Of a stretch of 64,000 nt of DNA, positions 26,505 through 35,246 are shown piece after piece. The notes beneath the pieces are model-generated. The model ran no database searches. It was given only the letters and a program-made list of their open reading frames with translations, and was not told the DNA's origin. Source of the stretch: Firmicutes bacterium UBA3572 (GTDB lineage Bacteria; Bacillota; Desulfotomaculia; Desulfotomaculales; Desulforudaceae); NCBI GenBank assembly GCA_002375985.1, contig DFNH01000012.1:7940-71939 (forward strand). The letters run 5' to 3'. A program made the translations under genes and the position numbers. Position 1 is the stretch's first letter. Each line of letters begins with the position of its first letter.

Positions 26505-27092
26505 CTATTTCGAGCGGGGTCCACCGCGAATATCCAGGATACGGGTTTCGGTGATTACCACATGCACCGTCCGGTCATGGGCCTCGGGGTAAACGGTCGG
26601 ACATATCTGAAAGTCGTAAGCCAATCCGATCAGGACCGCATCATCCCTCACCCGGGGCAAAAACCGGTCGTAGTAGCCACCCCCGAAACCAAGGCGGTAC
26701 CCCCAGTAATCAAAGGCCAACCCCGGAACCAGAATACAGTCCAGCTCTCCAGGAGGGATTTCCTCGTAGCGCCTGGGCTGGGGGATGCCATACGGCCCTG
26801 ACTCTAAGTCAATCGGGTAGCCGGTAATGCGGGCCGCGATCAACCGGCGCCGCTCCCGGTCGGTGACCGGCACCGCCACCCGCCGGCCGGCGTCAAACGT
26901 GGCGCGGATCAAAGCGCCGGTTTGAATCTCGTTACGCACATCCATATAAGCCAGGACGGTGCCCGCCTCTCGGAAAGCCGGCAGCGCCAGAACTTTCCGG
27001 GTGACCGCGGCGCTGGCCCGGGCCACCTCCGCCGGGTTCAGGGACGCCCTAATGCGCATCATCGCCATCCTGAGTTCCTGCTTGCGGTCCAT
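26505..27092 (-). CDS. 5-formyltetrahydrofolate cyclo-ligase
   Basis: Converts 5-formyl-THF to 5,10-methenyl-THF with ATP, salvaging the folate needed for one-carbon metabolism. Family motifs: RKQELR basic N-terminus, YMDVRNEIQT, ILVPGLAFD and the phosphate-binding RLGFGGGYYDRFL. 195 residues, normal. The start codon directly follows the tsaD stop, so the two genes are co-transcribed and probably translationally coupled. Confidence 0.92.
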   Translation of the reverse strand: MDRKQELRMAMMRIRASLNPAEVARASAAVTRKVLALPAFREAGTVLAYMDVRNEIQTGALIRATFDAGRRVAVPVTDRERRRLIAARITGYPIDLESGPYGIPQPRRYEEIPPGELDCILVPGLAFDYWGYRLGFGGGYYDRFLPRVRDDAVLIGLAYDFQICPTVYPEAHDRTVHVVITETRILDIRGGPRSK

Positions 27093-28109
27093 CTAGCTAC
27101 AATCCAAAGCAAGGCCGGCGGCCGCATTGAGGTTGAGGGACGAAAACTCACCCCTAAGGTACCGGTAGTAGCCCGCACAGGCCACCATGGCCGCGTTGTC
27201 GGTGCAGAACACCGGCGGCGGCACGGTGACCTCGAAACCCTCCGCCGCGGCACGGCGCTTCAATTCCCGGGCCAGTGTCCGGTTCGCAGCCACCCCGCCC
27301 GCCAGTAAAATCCGTGCCGGCCGGTGGACACGCGCCGCGGCCATGGTCTTATCGACCAGTACGTCCACCACCGCCTGTTGAAACCCGGCCGCCACGTCGG
27401 CGGGGTTTATTTCCCGACCTGCCCGCCGGGCCTTTTCGAGGTAATTGATTACCGCAGTCTTCAAGCCACTGAAACTAAAATCGTAGCTGTCTTCCTCCAG
27501 GTAGGCACGGGGAAAAGTTACCGCCGTGGGGTTTCCGTCCCGGGACAGCCGTTCGATCGGGGGGCCACCCGGGTAACCCAGTCCCATTACCCGGGCTACC
27601 TTATCGAAAACCTCGCCCGCCGCGTCGTCGCGGGTACGGCCCAAGAGACGGTAGTCACCGTAACGTGAGATCAGAATCAGGTCGGTGTGCCCCCCCGAAA
27701 CGACTAAACAAAGCAACGGAAAAGGGAGATTCGGCTCCACCAGGAAATTGGCGAAAATGTGCGCTTCCAGGTGGTTGACGCCGATCAGGGGAATATCGAG
27801 AGCAAACGCCACCGTTTTGGCCGCCATGAGCCCTACCAGCAGTGAACCGGCCAGGCCCGGACCGTACGTTACACAGACCCCGTGCAGGTCTTGAAAACCG
27901 ATACCGGCCTCGGTCAACGCCTCCTGAAGCACCGGATTGATTACCTCAAGGTGGCGCCGGGAGGCCACCTCGGGGACCACGCCACCAAACTTGTGGTGTA
28001 GATCGGCTTGCGAAGCAATGATGTTGGCCCGCACCAAGAAGCCGTCCTCGACTACCGCGGCCGCGGTCTCATCGCAGGAAGTTTCAATACCCAGCAAAAG
28101 TACGCTCAT
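27093..28109 (-). CDS. tsaD: tRNA threonylcarbamoyladenosine transferase TsaD
   Basis: Transfers threonylcarbamoyl to A37 of ANN-reading tRNAs. ASKHA fold, 338 residues. N-terminus LGIETSCDETAAA, the metal-binding His pair in NHLEAHIFA, VSGGHTDL, SFSGLKTAV and the C-terminal GGVAANRTLA and CTDNAAM are all present. Its partners tsaB and tsaE lie 6-7 kb away in another operon in this window. A formyl-THF cyclo-ligase gene follows with no gap. Confidence 0.97.
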   Translation of the reverse strand: MSVLLLGIETSCDETAAAVVEDGFLVRANIIASQADLHHKFGGVVPEVASRRHLEVINPVLQEALTEAGIGFQDLHGVCVTYGPGLAGSLLVGLMAAKTVAFALDIPLIGVNHLEAHIFANFLVEPNLPFPLLCLVVSGGHTDLILISRYGDYRLLGRTRDDAAGEVFDKVARVMGLGYPGGPPIERLSRDGNPTAVTFPRAYLEEDSYDFSFSGLKTAVINYLEKARRAGREINPADVAAGFQQAVVDVLVDKTMAAARVHRPARILLAGGVAANRTLARELKRRAAAEGFEVTVPPPVFCTDNAAMVACAGYYRYLRGEFSSLNLNAAAGLALDCS

Positions 28110-28194
28110 AGTTTTATATTACCAAAAAACCACGTCTATAGCTATTTACCATGTTCTGCGCTATTTTAATTTTATTATTTTATTATTCTGGAAG

Positions 28195-28223
28195 TTGCAT
28201 TTTACCCTTGACTGGGGTATACT
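28195..28223 (+). promoter_or_regulatory. Promoter of the zinc-ribbon gene
   Basis: TTGCAT and TATACT separated by 17 nt, about 130 nt before the start codon, in an AT-rich gap. Confidence 0.6.
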
Positions 28224-28352
28224 GTTACTGCCTCTAAAGGTTTCAACTTGTGGTGGATCACCAGAAGGCTGTCTCTTCTTGAGGGCAAGCTGAACTTGGT
28301 GGGACCAGGGTGGACTTTGGAGAGACTCAAAAATCAAGGGGAGATAGCTTTC

Positions 28353-28649
28353 GTGTTCCAAGACAAAGCACTGCAGTGCAGAGATTGCGGGGCGGACTTC
28401 GTGTTCACCGCTGGTGAGCAAGAGTTCTACGCCGAAAAGGGTTTTGAAAATCTGCCGGCCAGGTGCCCAGAGTGCCGGACGGCCAGAAGGCAAAACCGTA
28501 GGGGTTTCGGCGGCCAGCCCCGGCAAATGTACCCGGCCGTCTGTGCCAGCTGCGGCGTGGAGACCGAGGTTCCGTTCGAACCCACCGGTGTTAAGCCGGT
28601 GTACTGCCGGGATTGTTTCCAATCCCAGCGCCAGTACAACTCCCGGTAA
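28353..28649 (+). CDS. CxxC-x17-CxxC zinc-ribbon protein
   Basis: 98 residues with two tandem zinc-ribbon units: CRDC...CPEC and CASC...CRDC, each pair about 20-25 residues apart, and a basic linker (RRQNRRGFGG). GTG at 28353 has AGGGGAG about 9 nt upstream; the longer frame from 28248 lacks one. Proteins of this kind are common in Chloroflexi and clostridia, where nucleic-acid binding is presumed. Followed by a strong terminator. Confidence 0.75.
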   Translation: MFQDKALQCRDCGADFVFTAGEQEFYAEKGFENLPARCPECRTARRQNRRGFGGQPRQMYPAVCASCGVETEVPFEPTGVKPVYCRDCFQSQRQYNSR

Positions 28650-28681
28650 AGGGGTAGGCCAAGGGTTTGAATGCACACTTT

Positions 28682-28713
28682 AGCCCCCGTTCCCGAAGGA
28701 GCGGGGGCTTTTG
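28682..28713 (+). terminator. Terminator of the zinc-ribbon gene
   Basis: AGCCCCCGTTC / GAGCGGGGGCT stem and a short T-run. Confidence 0.85.
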
Positions 28714-28741
28714 CATGAAGAGGCGGCGGAACTGTTTTTAG

Positions 28742-31700
28742 TTATGCCCATTCCAGGAATTTTATCTCTTCGGCCAGCACCGACAACGCACCGCCACGGC
28801 GCTGCACCCGTCCCCGGACCTCCACCGGTCCGGGGACCGCGAACAGGATCCAGCCGCCGGCGCGGTAGCAATCTTCCAAAACGGTAACGTCCGCAAGGCC
28901 ATATTCGTCTTCCAGGGAAAAGAAAACCACCACCCGGCCGCTCTTAGTGGGCGGACGGTGCGGGCGCACCGGAAGCCCAACCAGGCGCACCGGGGCGCCC
29001 TCCGGGCAATCCTCAAGCGCGATGGTGGTCAGGTAGCCCCGGGCTTCCAGAGCGGCACGCCACCGGGCCACGGGATGGGGCCCGACATCCAGGCCCAGGA
29101 TGTGCCGCTCATAGCACCGTTTTTCGCTCGCCGTGAAATCGGGCCAGCCGCCGCCGGGGGGTTCGTCCGGGAAAAGCCCGCCGTCCACACCCCGCCGTCG
29201 CCGGAACCGGACCAGCAGCGCCCGCCGGTTGGGCGCCAACTCATCCAAGGCCCCGCACAGGATCAAATTGATCGCCACGTCCTTATCCACCGGCGCCCGG
29301 GAAAAGAAATCTTCCGCCGAACGAAACGGTCTTTCGGTCCGGGCGGTCAGGATGATCTCCAGGTCCCGGGCGGACATCCCCCGCACCTGCGACAGCGGCA
29401 CACGGATGTTCCCCGCCTCCACGGTAAACCGCGTTCCGCTCCGGTTGACGTCCGGCGGCAGTAGTCCCACCCCGCGGCTTTTGACCACCGTGCAGAGTGT
29501 CCGTGGGCTATAGTAACCCAGGGGCTGGTTAGACAAAAGGGCGGCAAAGTACTCCGCGGGGTAATGGTGCGCCAGGTAACCGGTGCGGTAGGCGGTTACG
29601 GCAAAGGCGGCGGCGTGCGCCTCACAGAACCCGTAACCGGCGTAGCCCCGGAGACAGTCGAAGATTTCGCGGGCCGTATTCGCCGCCACGCCGCTCGCCA
29701 CGGCCCTGCGAACGAACTCCTCCCCGATCGCCTCCACCTCCCGCTGGGAACGGTGCTTGCTGATCACGCGCCGCAGCCGGTCGGCCTCCCCCGGCGTGAA
29801 ACCGGCGATGGCGGTGGCGATGGCCAGTACCTGCTCCTGGAACAATACCACCCCGTAGGTTTTCTCCAGGATCGGCTTCAGCCGCGGATGGAGGTAAGTC
29901 ACCGGCGCGTCTCCCCGCCGCCGGGCAATGTACGGTTCAACCATATTACCCTGGAGAGGTCCGGGACGGATCAACGCCACGCTGGCGATCACGTCTTCCA
30001 TTTCCCGTGCCTGCAACCGGGACTGAAGCGCACGCTGGGCCGGGCTTTCCAACTGGAACACCCCTATAGTCTTCCCCCGGCCGAACATGGCAAAAGTCCC
30101 GGGATCATCCTCCGGGATCCGGTCGTAGTCAAAGTCCAGGGTATGGTGACGCACCGCCGCCACCGTATCTTCCACGGCACTCAGCGTACGCAGGGAAAGC
30201 AAGTCAAACTTTAAAAGGTCCAATGCTTCCACATCGTCCTTGTCGAACTGGACAACCACCACCCCCTTGGCCGCCCATTGAAGCGGCGTCACCGTGACCA
30301 ACGGTACCCCGCTAATCACCAGCCCGCCCGGATGCGTGCCCAAAAAGCGCGGGAAACCGGCCACGGCCGCGCAGTACCGGTAGAGCTCCCGGTAGCGCGG
30401 TTCCCGGAACCGGGGATCGTGCAGTTCGGGGTAAAAATCCAGGGCCCGCTCGATACCGTCGGCCGGTACATAGGGGAGCAGCTTGGCCAGACAGTCGATC
30501 TCCGCTTCCGGAAACCCCAGGACTTTACCCAGGTCCCGCACGGCAGCCCGAGCCCGGTAGGTATGGTAGGTGCAGACCCAGGCCGTGTGTTCCTTACCGT
30601 AACGGGCGCAGACGTACGCGGAAACCTGGTCCCGGTAGCGGGCGTCAAAGTCGATGTCGATGTCGGGCGGTTCGGCCCGTTCGGGACTCAGGAAGCGCTC
30701 GAACAAAAGGCCGCGGGCCACCGGATCTACCTCGGTGATCCCCAGGCAGTAAGCGACCGCCGAATCGGCCGCCGAACCGCGCCCGGCGAAGCGGATGCCC
30801 TTTTCCGTCGCGTGGCGCACGATGTCCCAGGCCACCAGGAAGTAGTCTTCGTAACCAAGACGAGCGATCACCTCCAGTTCGTATTCCAGGCGGGCGGAAA
30901 CGGTCGCCGATAATCGTCCGTAACGGCGGGAAGCTCCCGCGAAGGCAAGCCGGCGCAGCATCCCCGCCGCACTCTCCCCGTCCGGAACCGGGAAACGGGG
31001 CCGGCGACGCTGCTCCAGGTCCAGGGCCGGGCGGCAAGCCTCGGCCAGTTCCAGGGTGTTGGCCCAAGCCCGCGGGTAGGACCGGAAAAGGGCGCGCATC
31101 TCTTCCGGTGCCTTCAGGTAATTTTCGGCATTGAGACGGCGTGCGGGATGAACTTCCTCCAGATCGGTACCGGTGCGGACACAAGTTAAAAGATCGTGCA
31201 CCGGGAAATCTTCCCGGGCTGCGTAGTGCACGTTATTAGCAGCCACCGTTTTCAGGCCTAGTTTCGTCGCCAACTCGCACAGCAGGCGGTTTAGGGTGCG
31301 GTTGCCGGGCAGCAAATCCTGGGTCAGTTCCAGGTAAAAGCGCCGTCCGAAGAGCCGCCGGTACCGCCGCGCCGCCTGTTCGGCCTCCCGGTAGCGGCGG
31401 GCCAGTAGCAGGGCGGGCACCTCCCCCCGGCGGCAACCCGAGAGGGCGAAAAGGTTTTGACTATACTCCTCAAGCCGGCCGTAACTCACCCGCGGCGCCC
31501 CGCGGGGATTATCCAGGTGGGCGGCCGTCAACAACCGGCAGAGATTCGCGTATCCTTCGGGGCCGTCGGCCAACAGCACCAGGTGAAACCCACCCTCCAG
31601 GGTGACCTCGGCACCCTGGAGGGGCTTGAGTCCCGCGTCCATACAGGCTCGATGGAAGCGCACGGCCCCCCCAACATTGTCGTGGTCGGTCAGGGCGAGG

Positions 31701-31801
31701 GCCGGCATCCCGAAGCGGGCCGCGGCCGCCGCCAGATCCTCGATAGCCGAGGCCCCGTCCAGAAAGGAAAACGGCGAATGCACGTGCAGGTGTACAAACA
31801 C
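28742..31801 (-). CDS. dnaE2: Error-prone DNA polymerase III alpha (DnaE2/ImuC-like)
   Basis: C-family polymerase of 1,019 residues, shorter than a replicative DnaE. N-terminal PHP domain (HLHVHSPFSFLDGAS, LTDHDN), palm with PDIDIDFD (about residue 380) and FDKDDVEALDLLKFDLL giving the catalytic aspartates, LIRPGPLQGNMVEPY, helix-hairpin-helix, and a C-terminal OB domain. A Y-family ImuB-like gene and a DUF6504-like gene lie immediately upstream, an arrangement of translesion mutasome cassettes. A replicative PolC/DnaE is expected elsewhere (inference). GTG start. A repeat with DnaA-box sequences sits in the gap just upstream. Confidence 0.88.
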   Translation of the reverse strand: MFVHLHVHSPFSFLDGASAIEDLAAAAARFGMPALALTDHDNVGGAVRFHRACMDAGLKPLQGAEVTLEGGFHLVLLADGPEGYANLCRLLTAAHLDNPRGAPRVSYGRLEEYSQNLFALSGCRRGEVPALLLARRYREAEQAARRYRRLFGRRFYLELTQDLLPGNRTLNRLLCELATKLGLKTVAANNVHYAAREDFPVHDLLTCVRTGTDLEEVHPARRLNAENYLKAPEEMRALFRSYPRAWANTLELAEACRPALDLEQRRRPRFPVPDGESAAGMLRRLAFAGASRRYGRLSATVSARLEYELEVIARLGYEDYFLVAWDIVRHATEKGIRFAGRGSAADSAVAYCLGITEVDPVARGLLFERFLSPERAEPPDIDIDFDARYRDQVSAYVCARYGKEHTAWVCTYHTYRARAAVRDLGKVLGFPEAEIDCLAKLLPYVPADGIERALDFYPELHDPRFREPRYRELYRYCAAVAGFPRFLGTHPGGLVISGVPLVTVTPLQWAAKGVVVVQFDKDDVEALDLLKFDLLSLRTLSAVEDTVAAVRHHTLDFDYDRIPEDDPGTFAMFGRGKTIGVFQLESPAQRALQSRLQAREMEDVIASVALIRPGPLQGNMVEPYIARRRGDAPVTYLHPRLKPILEKTYGVVLFQEQVLAIATAIAGFTPGEADRLRRVISKHRSQREVEAIGEEFVRRAVASGVAANTAREIFDCLRGYAGYGFCEAHAAAFAVTAYRTGYLAHHYPAEYFAALLSNQPLGYYSPRTLCTVVKSRGVGLLPPDVNRSGTRFTVEAGNIRVPLSQVRGMSARDLEIILTARTERPFRSAEDFFSRAPVDKDVAINLILCGALDELAPNRRALLVRFRRRRGVDGGLFPDEPPGGGWPDFTASEKRCYERHILGLDVGPHPVARWRAALEARGYLTTIALEDCPEGAPVRLVGLPVRPHRPPTKSGRVVVFFSLEDEYGLADVTVLEDCYRAGGWILFAVPGPVEVRGRVQRRGGALSVLAEEIKFLEWA

Positions 31802-31819
31802 CCAATCCCATCCTTTCCC

Positions 31820-31868
31820 AAAAGGGGACAGGCATGTTTTATGGATAACACGCCCTTTTTGTGGATAA
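31820..31868 (+). repeat. DnaA-box-bearing repeat, copy 1
   Basis: AAAAGGGGACAGGCATGTTTT, shared with 36482-36502 and 41687-41706 (there inverted), followed by ATGGATAA and by a perfect DnaA-box consensus TGTGGATAA at 31860-31868. It lies in the 78-bp gap between the DUF6504-like gene and dnaE2. Confidence 0.8.
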
Positions 31869-31879
31869 CAAAACCGCTA

Positions 31880-32122
31880 TCAATCGTAAATCTTATACAG
31901 ATACCATTCTCCCTGGTCGGCGTAAAGCTCATAAACGCCGCCGGATTCGGCCTCCACCCGGTAAAATATTTTCTCGGTCTCCCCGGCCCACCAGCGCCCC
32001 GCCTCTTTCCAGACGTCCTCAATCCGCACTACCCGGCGTTTCCCTCGCTCCCAGCAAAAACCGGCAGGACGCCCGCCGGAATCGGTAACCACGGCCACCG
32101 GCCGGTCAACGATCCTGGGCAT
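31880..32122 (-). CDS. DUF6504-like small protein
   Basis: 80 residues, with IVDRPVAVVTDSGGRPAGF at the start and an aromatic-rich end (WWAGETEKIFYR, GEWYLYKIYD). It resembles the small DUF6504 proteins that are commonly encoded between ImuB-type and DnaE-type genes; this assignment is by pattern and position. It overlaps the end of imuB by 17 nt, indicating translational coupling. The role in translesion synthesis is not established. Confidence 0.7.
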   Translation of the reverse strand: MPRIVDRPVAVVTDSGGRPAGFCWERGKRRVVRIEDVWKEAGRWWAGETEKIFYRVEAESGGVYELYADQGEWYLYKIYD

Positions 32123-33167
32123 CGCCCGACCACCGCGCCGTCACCAGCCGACCCCGAAACGGGTCGTACAAGGCAAGCATCTGTTCCCGGCGCCTTACCG
32201 GTAGCCGGAGATCCCGGCCGCGTACAAGACGGCCGGGATACCGGGCACCCAGGGCGGTCACCACCCGCGCCAGCCCGTCCGCTGCCTGGACCTCCGGGGA
32301 GAAAAGGCTGACCTGCCCGGGTTCCAGGCGGTACAGCGCCGAGGCCGTCACCCGCAGTTCATCCACCGGCCTGTTGACCGGTAAGCTATCCAGAAGCAGC
32401 AACAACTGCTGGATCATCCGCTCCGGATCAGGGGCTACATGGGTCGGGAACCGGCGCTCACCCGCCCGCCGATCTCCTCCGTCCAGCTCCAGTTCCAGGC
32501 ACAGACATCTATAACCCTTGGCCTCCCGCCGCAACCGGGCGACCAGGTAGCGGGCACCTGCGGCCAACGCGGCCTCCAGCACCGGACGCCGGGCCACCCC
32601 TCCGAGCACGCGACGCCACGTAAAATCGGGCGGGGGATAAAGTGGCCGGACCCGCTGTGGGTCAACGCCCTGGCTGTGAGCGGCGATCAGGGCGGCGGAC
32701 GCGCCGAAATACGCCCGCAGTTCGCGCTCTCCGATCCGGGCCACGTCACCGGCGGTGGCCAGACCCAGGTTCCGGAGCACCAGGCGTGTTTTCTCTGGGA
32801 GGGTCCACAACAGTTCCACCGGCAGGGCGGAAACAAACGCGGCCTCCGCTCCGGGTGCCACCGCGAAAACCAGTACTCCACTACCCGGCATCCGGACTTG
32901 AACTAACCCCGGTAAACGGCCCAACTGCCGCGTCCCGGCCAAAACTGCCGCCCGGGCCAACAGCCGGTTACTCCCGATTCCAACCACCAAACAGAAACCG
33001 GCGTGCCCCAACTCCCTTAGCAGTTTCCGAACCTTCTGCCGGGAAATTTCTAGAAACACACTTCCGGATGGTTCAGGCTCAATCACAGGGGTGAAATTGG
33101 CTAAAAAATTAAGAAGCCCGGGCTTCTCTCCCTGCTGTTGCTGTTGCAGATAAACCACCCGTACCAA
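32106..33167 (-). CDS. imuB: ImuB-like Y-family polymerase homologue
   Basis: 353 residues with the fingers and little-finger organisation of Y-family polymerases: GIGSNRLLARAAVLAG, LPVELLWTLPEKTRLVLRNLGL and a C-terminal little-finger domain. The N-terminal catalytic motif (normally D-x-D-x-F-Y) is replaced by VVYLQQQQQ, and the usual D-E pair of the palm is not evident. This fits ImuB, a non-catalytic organiser that recruits DnaE2. The start is uncertain (TTG at 33167, or a GTG nearby). A TTACGT-N5-ACGTAA palindrome lies about 50 nt upstream. Confidence 0.8.
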   Translation of the reverse strand: MVRVVYLQQQQQGEKPGLLNFLANFTPVIEPEPSGSVFLEISRQKVRKLLRELGHAGFCLVVGIGSNRLLARAAVLAGTRQLGRLPGLVQVRMPGSGVLVFAVAPGAEAAFVSALPVELLWTLPEKTRLVLRNLGLATAGDVARIGERELRAYFGASAALIAAHSQGVDPQRVRPLYPPPDFTWRRVLGGVARRPVLEAALAAGARYLVARLRREAKGYRCLCLELELDGGDRRAGERRFPTHVAPDPERMIQQLLLLLDSLPVNRPVDELRVTASALYRLEPGQVSLFSPEVQAADGLARVVTALGARYPGRLVRGRDLRLPVRRREQMLALYDPFRGRLVTARWSGDAQDR

Positions 33168-33215
33168 CGGTCCAAAAACCCCTCACCGGAAAGCATTAAC
33201 TTAATTATCAGCCAC

Positions 33216-33232
33216 TTACGTTATTTACGTAA
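33216..33232 (-). promoter_or_regulatory. Palindrome upstream of imuB cassette
   Basis: Perfect TTACGT, 5 nt, ACGTAA, about 50-65 nt before the imuB start. It may be an operator for a repressor of the cassette. It does not look like the CGAAC-type LexA box of Bacillus. The stretch 33168-33600 has no gene; besides this it holds only a small CCCCCGCAGGGGG hairpin near 33380. Confidence 0.4.
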
Positions 33233-33600
33233 AACACCGAGGATTCTGGTGAAAGGCGATTACAGGCAGCATGAACGTTTTAAGCCTTACTTACGACTGA
33301 TAACGCGGTTTATAACCACGGGCACCTGCAAAAAATTTCAACGAGCAGCTCCTGCAAATAGCAGTCAAATAAATATACCCCCGCAGGGGGCTCATAAAGG
33401 GTTTTAGAAGAAGTGCACAGTTTAGTGTACCCTCCGCCCCTAATTTAACAGTGATAAACGCCTGGTCAACACTCGCATTAAATTAACAACCGGCGCGCGG
33501 CAACACTCGCCGGTCCCTAAAAACAAACTAGGCCGCCTTTGGCGCACCCGTTTTGCAGATGATCCCCGCCCGGCCTTGGTATTACTGGTTTCTCGGGCCT

Positions 33601-34080
33601 TTATCCCCGCAAATCGTCCTTCCACATGATAATGGCATCCTCGTTGTTGTCTTGATAGTACTTGGGGCGGACGCCGCGCTCTACAAACCCGAGATCTTTA
33701 TAGAGATGGCGGGCCGCGTGGTTTGACGGCCGGACTTCAAGAGTCATCCGGCGCCCTCCCCTGACTATCGCCCGGCGCATCAGTTCGAGGAGCAAACGCC
33801 GCCCCAGACCACGGCCCCGATAGGCCGGGTGCACAGCAACATTGGTAATGTGGGCGTCCTCCAGCACCATCCACATTCCCCCGTAGCCCAGCACTCTACT
33901 ACCGACCACCGCCACGATGTATTCGGCAAGTTCGTTATAAAAAATCTCGAATTCAAAGGTCTGCCGGGGCCAGGGGGTGGGAAAAGATTGTTTCTCAATC
34001 TCCATCACCTGATCCAGGTGCTGCGGGCCCATATTCTCAAACCTTATTTCCGGGTACTTGTACTCCACGGCTTTAGCCAC
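33601..34080 (-). CDS. rimI: Ribosomal protein S18-alanine N-acetyltransferase
   Basis: GNAT acetyltransferase, about 159 residues. The acetyl-CoA motif is VHPAYRGRGLGRRLLLEL. N-terminal EIEKQSFPTPWP and C-terminal GFVERGVRPKYYQDNNEDAIIM are RimI hallmarks. GTG at 34080 overlaps the tsaB stop by 8 nt and has GGTGAGG about 6 nt upstream. Last gene of thiL-tsaE-tsaB-rimI. Confidence 0.9.
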   Translation of the reverse strand: MAKAVEYKYPEIRFENMGPQHLDQVMEIEKQSFPTPWPRQTFEFEIFYNELAEYIVAVVGSRVLGYGGMWMVLEDAHITNVAVHPAYRGRGLGRRLLLELMRRAIVRGGRRMTLEVRPSNHAARHLYKDLGFVERGVRPKYYQDNNEDAIIMWKDDLRG

Positions 34081-34789
34081 CGCGCACCTCACCCCGGTGC
34101 CGCCTTTGCCAAACCAATTCCGCCGCCGAAGGGCGAAGGTACTCCGGGACAAGAGTACAGGCATCCAGTCCCCGACCACCCTGCAAGCGTCTGCGACCCA
34201 GACCAGCCACCACGGCACCCCGCGGATAATTGAGTTCCGGGGGACAAAAGCAGGCCCGGCTGCCCAGTTTGCGGCCGAGCTGTTCGTGGTAGATTTCCAC
34301 GGCCTCGCCCACGAAACACAGGGTCCGCCCGTCGTTTCCGACCGTCTCCAGCAATCGTTCCACATCCAGGGAAGCAGGCGGGAAAATCTCCCGCGGAACG
34401 TCGTCGCCGCAGTCATACAGCGCGGCGTAAACCTCATCCCGGCGGGCCGGCACCAGGGCCCAGACCGGCCCGGCACCCTGCAACGGGTAAACCAGGGCTT
34501 CCAATGTCGACACACCTACCACCGGAACGTTCAGTACCTGGGCCAACGTTTTGGCTACGGTCATACCGATACGCAAGCCGGTAAAAGACCCGGGACCGGA
34601 TACTACGGCGATGCCGTCCAGCTCTTCCAACGATAAACCGGCTTCAGCCAACAGGTCCTCGATCAGCGGCAGCAGCCGCACCGAATGGATTTTTCGCCCG
34701 CGAACCGCACGTTCAGCCATTACACCTTCTTGGTCTACAATACCGACGCTACATACCGGCCCGGCGGTTTCCATTCCCAGGACGTTCAT
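34073..34789 (-). CDS. tsaB: tRNA threonylcarbamoyladenosine protein TsaB
   Basis: ASKHA-fold partner of TsaD needed for t6A37 formation. 238 residues. N-terminus VLGMETAGPVCSVGI, LDGIAVVSGPGSFTGLRIG and KTLAQVLNVPVVGVSTLEAL are typical. It overlaps tsaE by 41 nt and rimI by 8 nt, so translation of the set is coupled. Confidence 0.93.
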   Translation of the reverse strand: MNVLGMETAGPVCSVGIVDQEGVMAERAVRGRKIHSVRLLPLIEDLLAEAGLSLEELDGIAVVSGPGSFTGLRIGMTVAKTLAQVLNVPVVGVSTLEALVYPLQGAGPVWALVPARRDEVYAALYDCGDDVPREIFPPASLDVERLLETVGNDGRTLCFVGEAVEIYHEQLGRKLGSRACFCPPELNYPRGAVVAGLGRRRLQGGRGLDACTLVPEYLRPSAAELVWQRRHRGEVRGG

Positions 34790-35243
34790 ACTCCTTCAGC
34801 TCCTCCACCAGCGCGGCATAGTGCGCGCCCCGGGGTTCAAACCGTAATAGGCGCCTGCTCTCACCGTCAGGTTTTACGTAGATGTTCAGCCGCCCGGAGG
34901 GCAAAAAGTCCTCCACCCGGTCGGCCCACTCGATGAAAACCACGCCCTCGCCAAAAAAATATTCCTCATAACCCAAGAAAACCAAGTCTTCCGGCCCTTC
35001 TAAGCGATAGGCGTCCAAGTGATAGAAAGGCAGCCGCCCCTGGTATTCCCGAATCAGAATAAAGGTGGGGCTGGTCACCTGTTCGGTCACACCCAATCCC
35101 CGGGCCACGCCCTGGGCCAAAACCGTCTTTCCGGCGCCAAGGTTACCGTACACGCACAGAATGTCTCCCGGTTTCGCCATCCGGCCCAACTGCTCGCCCA
35201 AGTATCTGGTTTCTTCCGCCGAACCGGTTGTCAGCACTAGCAT
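34749..35243 (-). CDS. tsaE: tRNA threonylcarbamoyladenosine ATPase TsaE
   Basis: P-loop ATPase that drives the TsaB-TsaD complex. Walker A GNLGAGKT, SPTFILIREY, YHLDAYRL and IEWADRVEDFLP are family motifs. 164 residues. It starts 3 nt after the thiL stop and overlaps tsaB. The C-terminal extension of about 20 residues is charged. Confidence 0.94.
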   Translation of the reverse strand: MLVLTTGSAEETRYLGEQLGRMAKPGDILCVYGNLGAGKTVLAQGVARGLGVTEQVTSPTFILIREYQGRLPFYHLDAYRLEGPEDLVFLGYEEYFFGEGVVFIEWADRVEDFLPSGRLNIYVKPDGESRRLLRFEPRGAHYAALVEELKEYERPGNGNRRAGM

Positions 35244-35246
35244 TTT

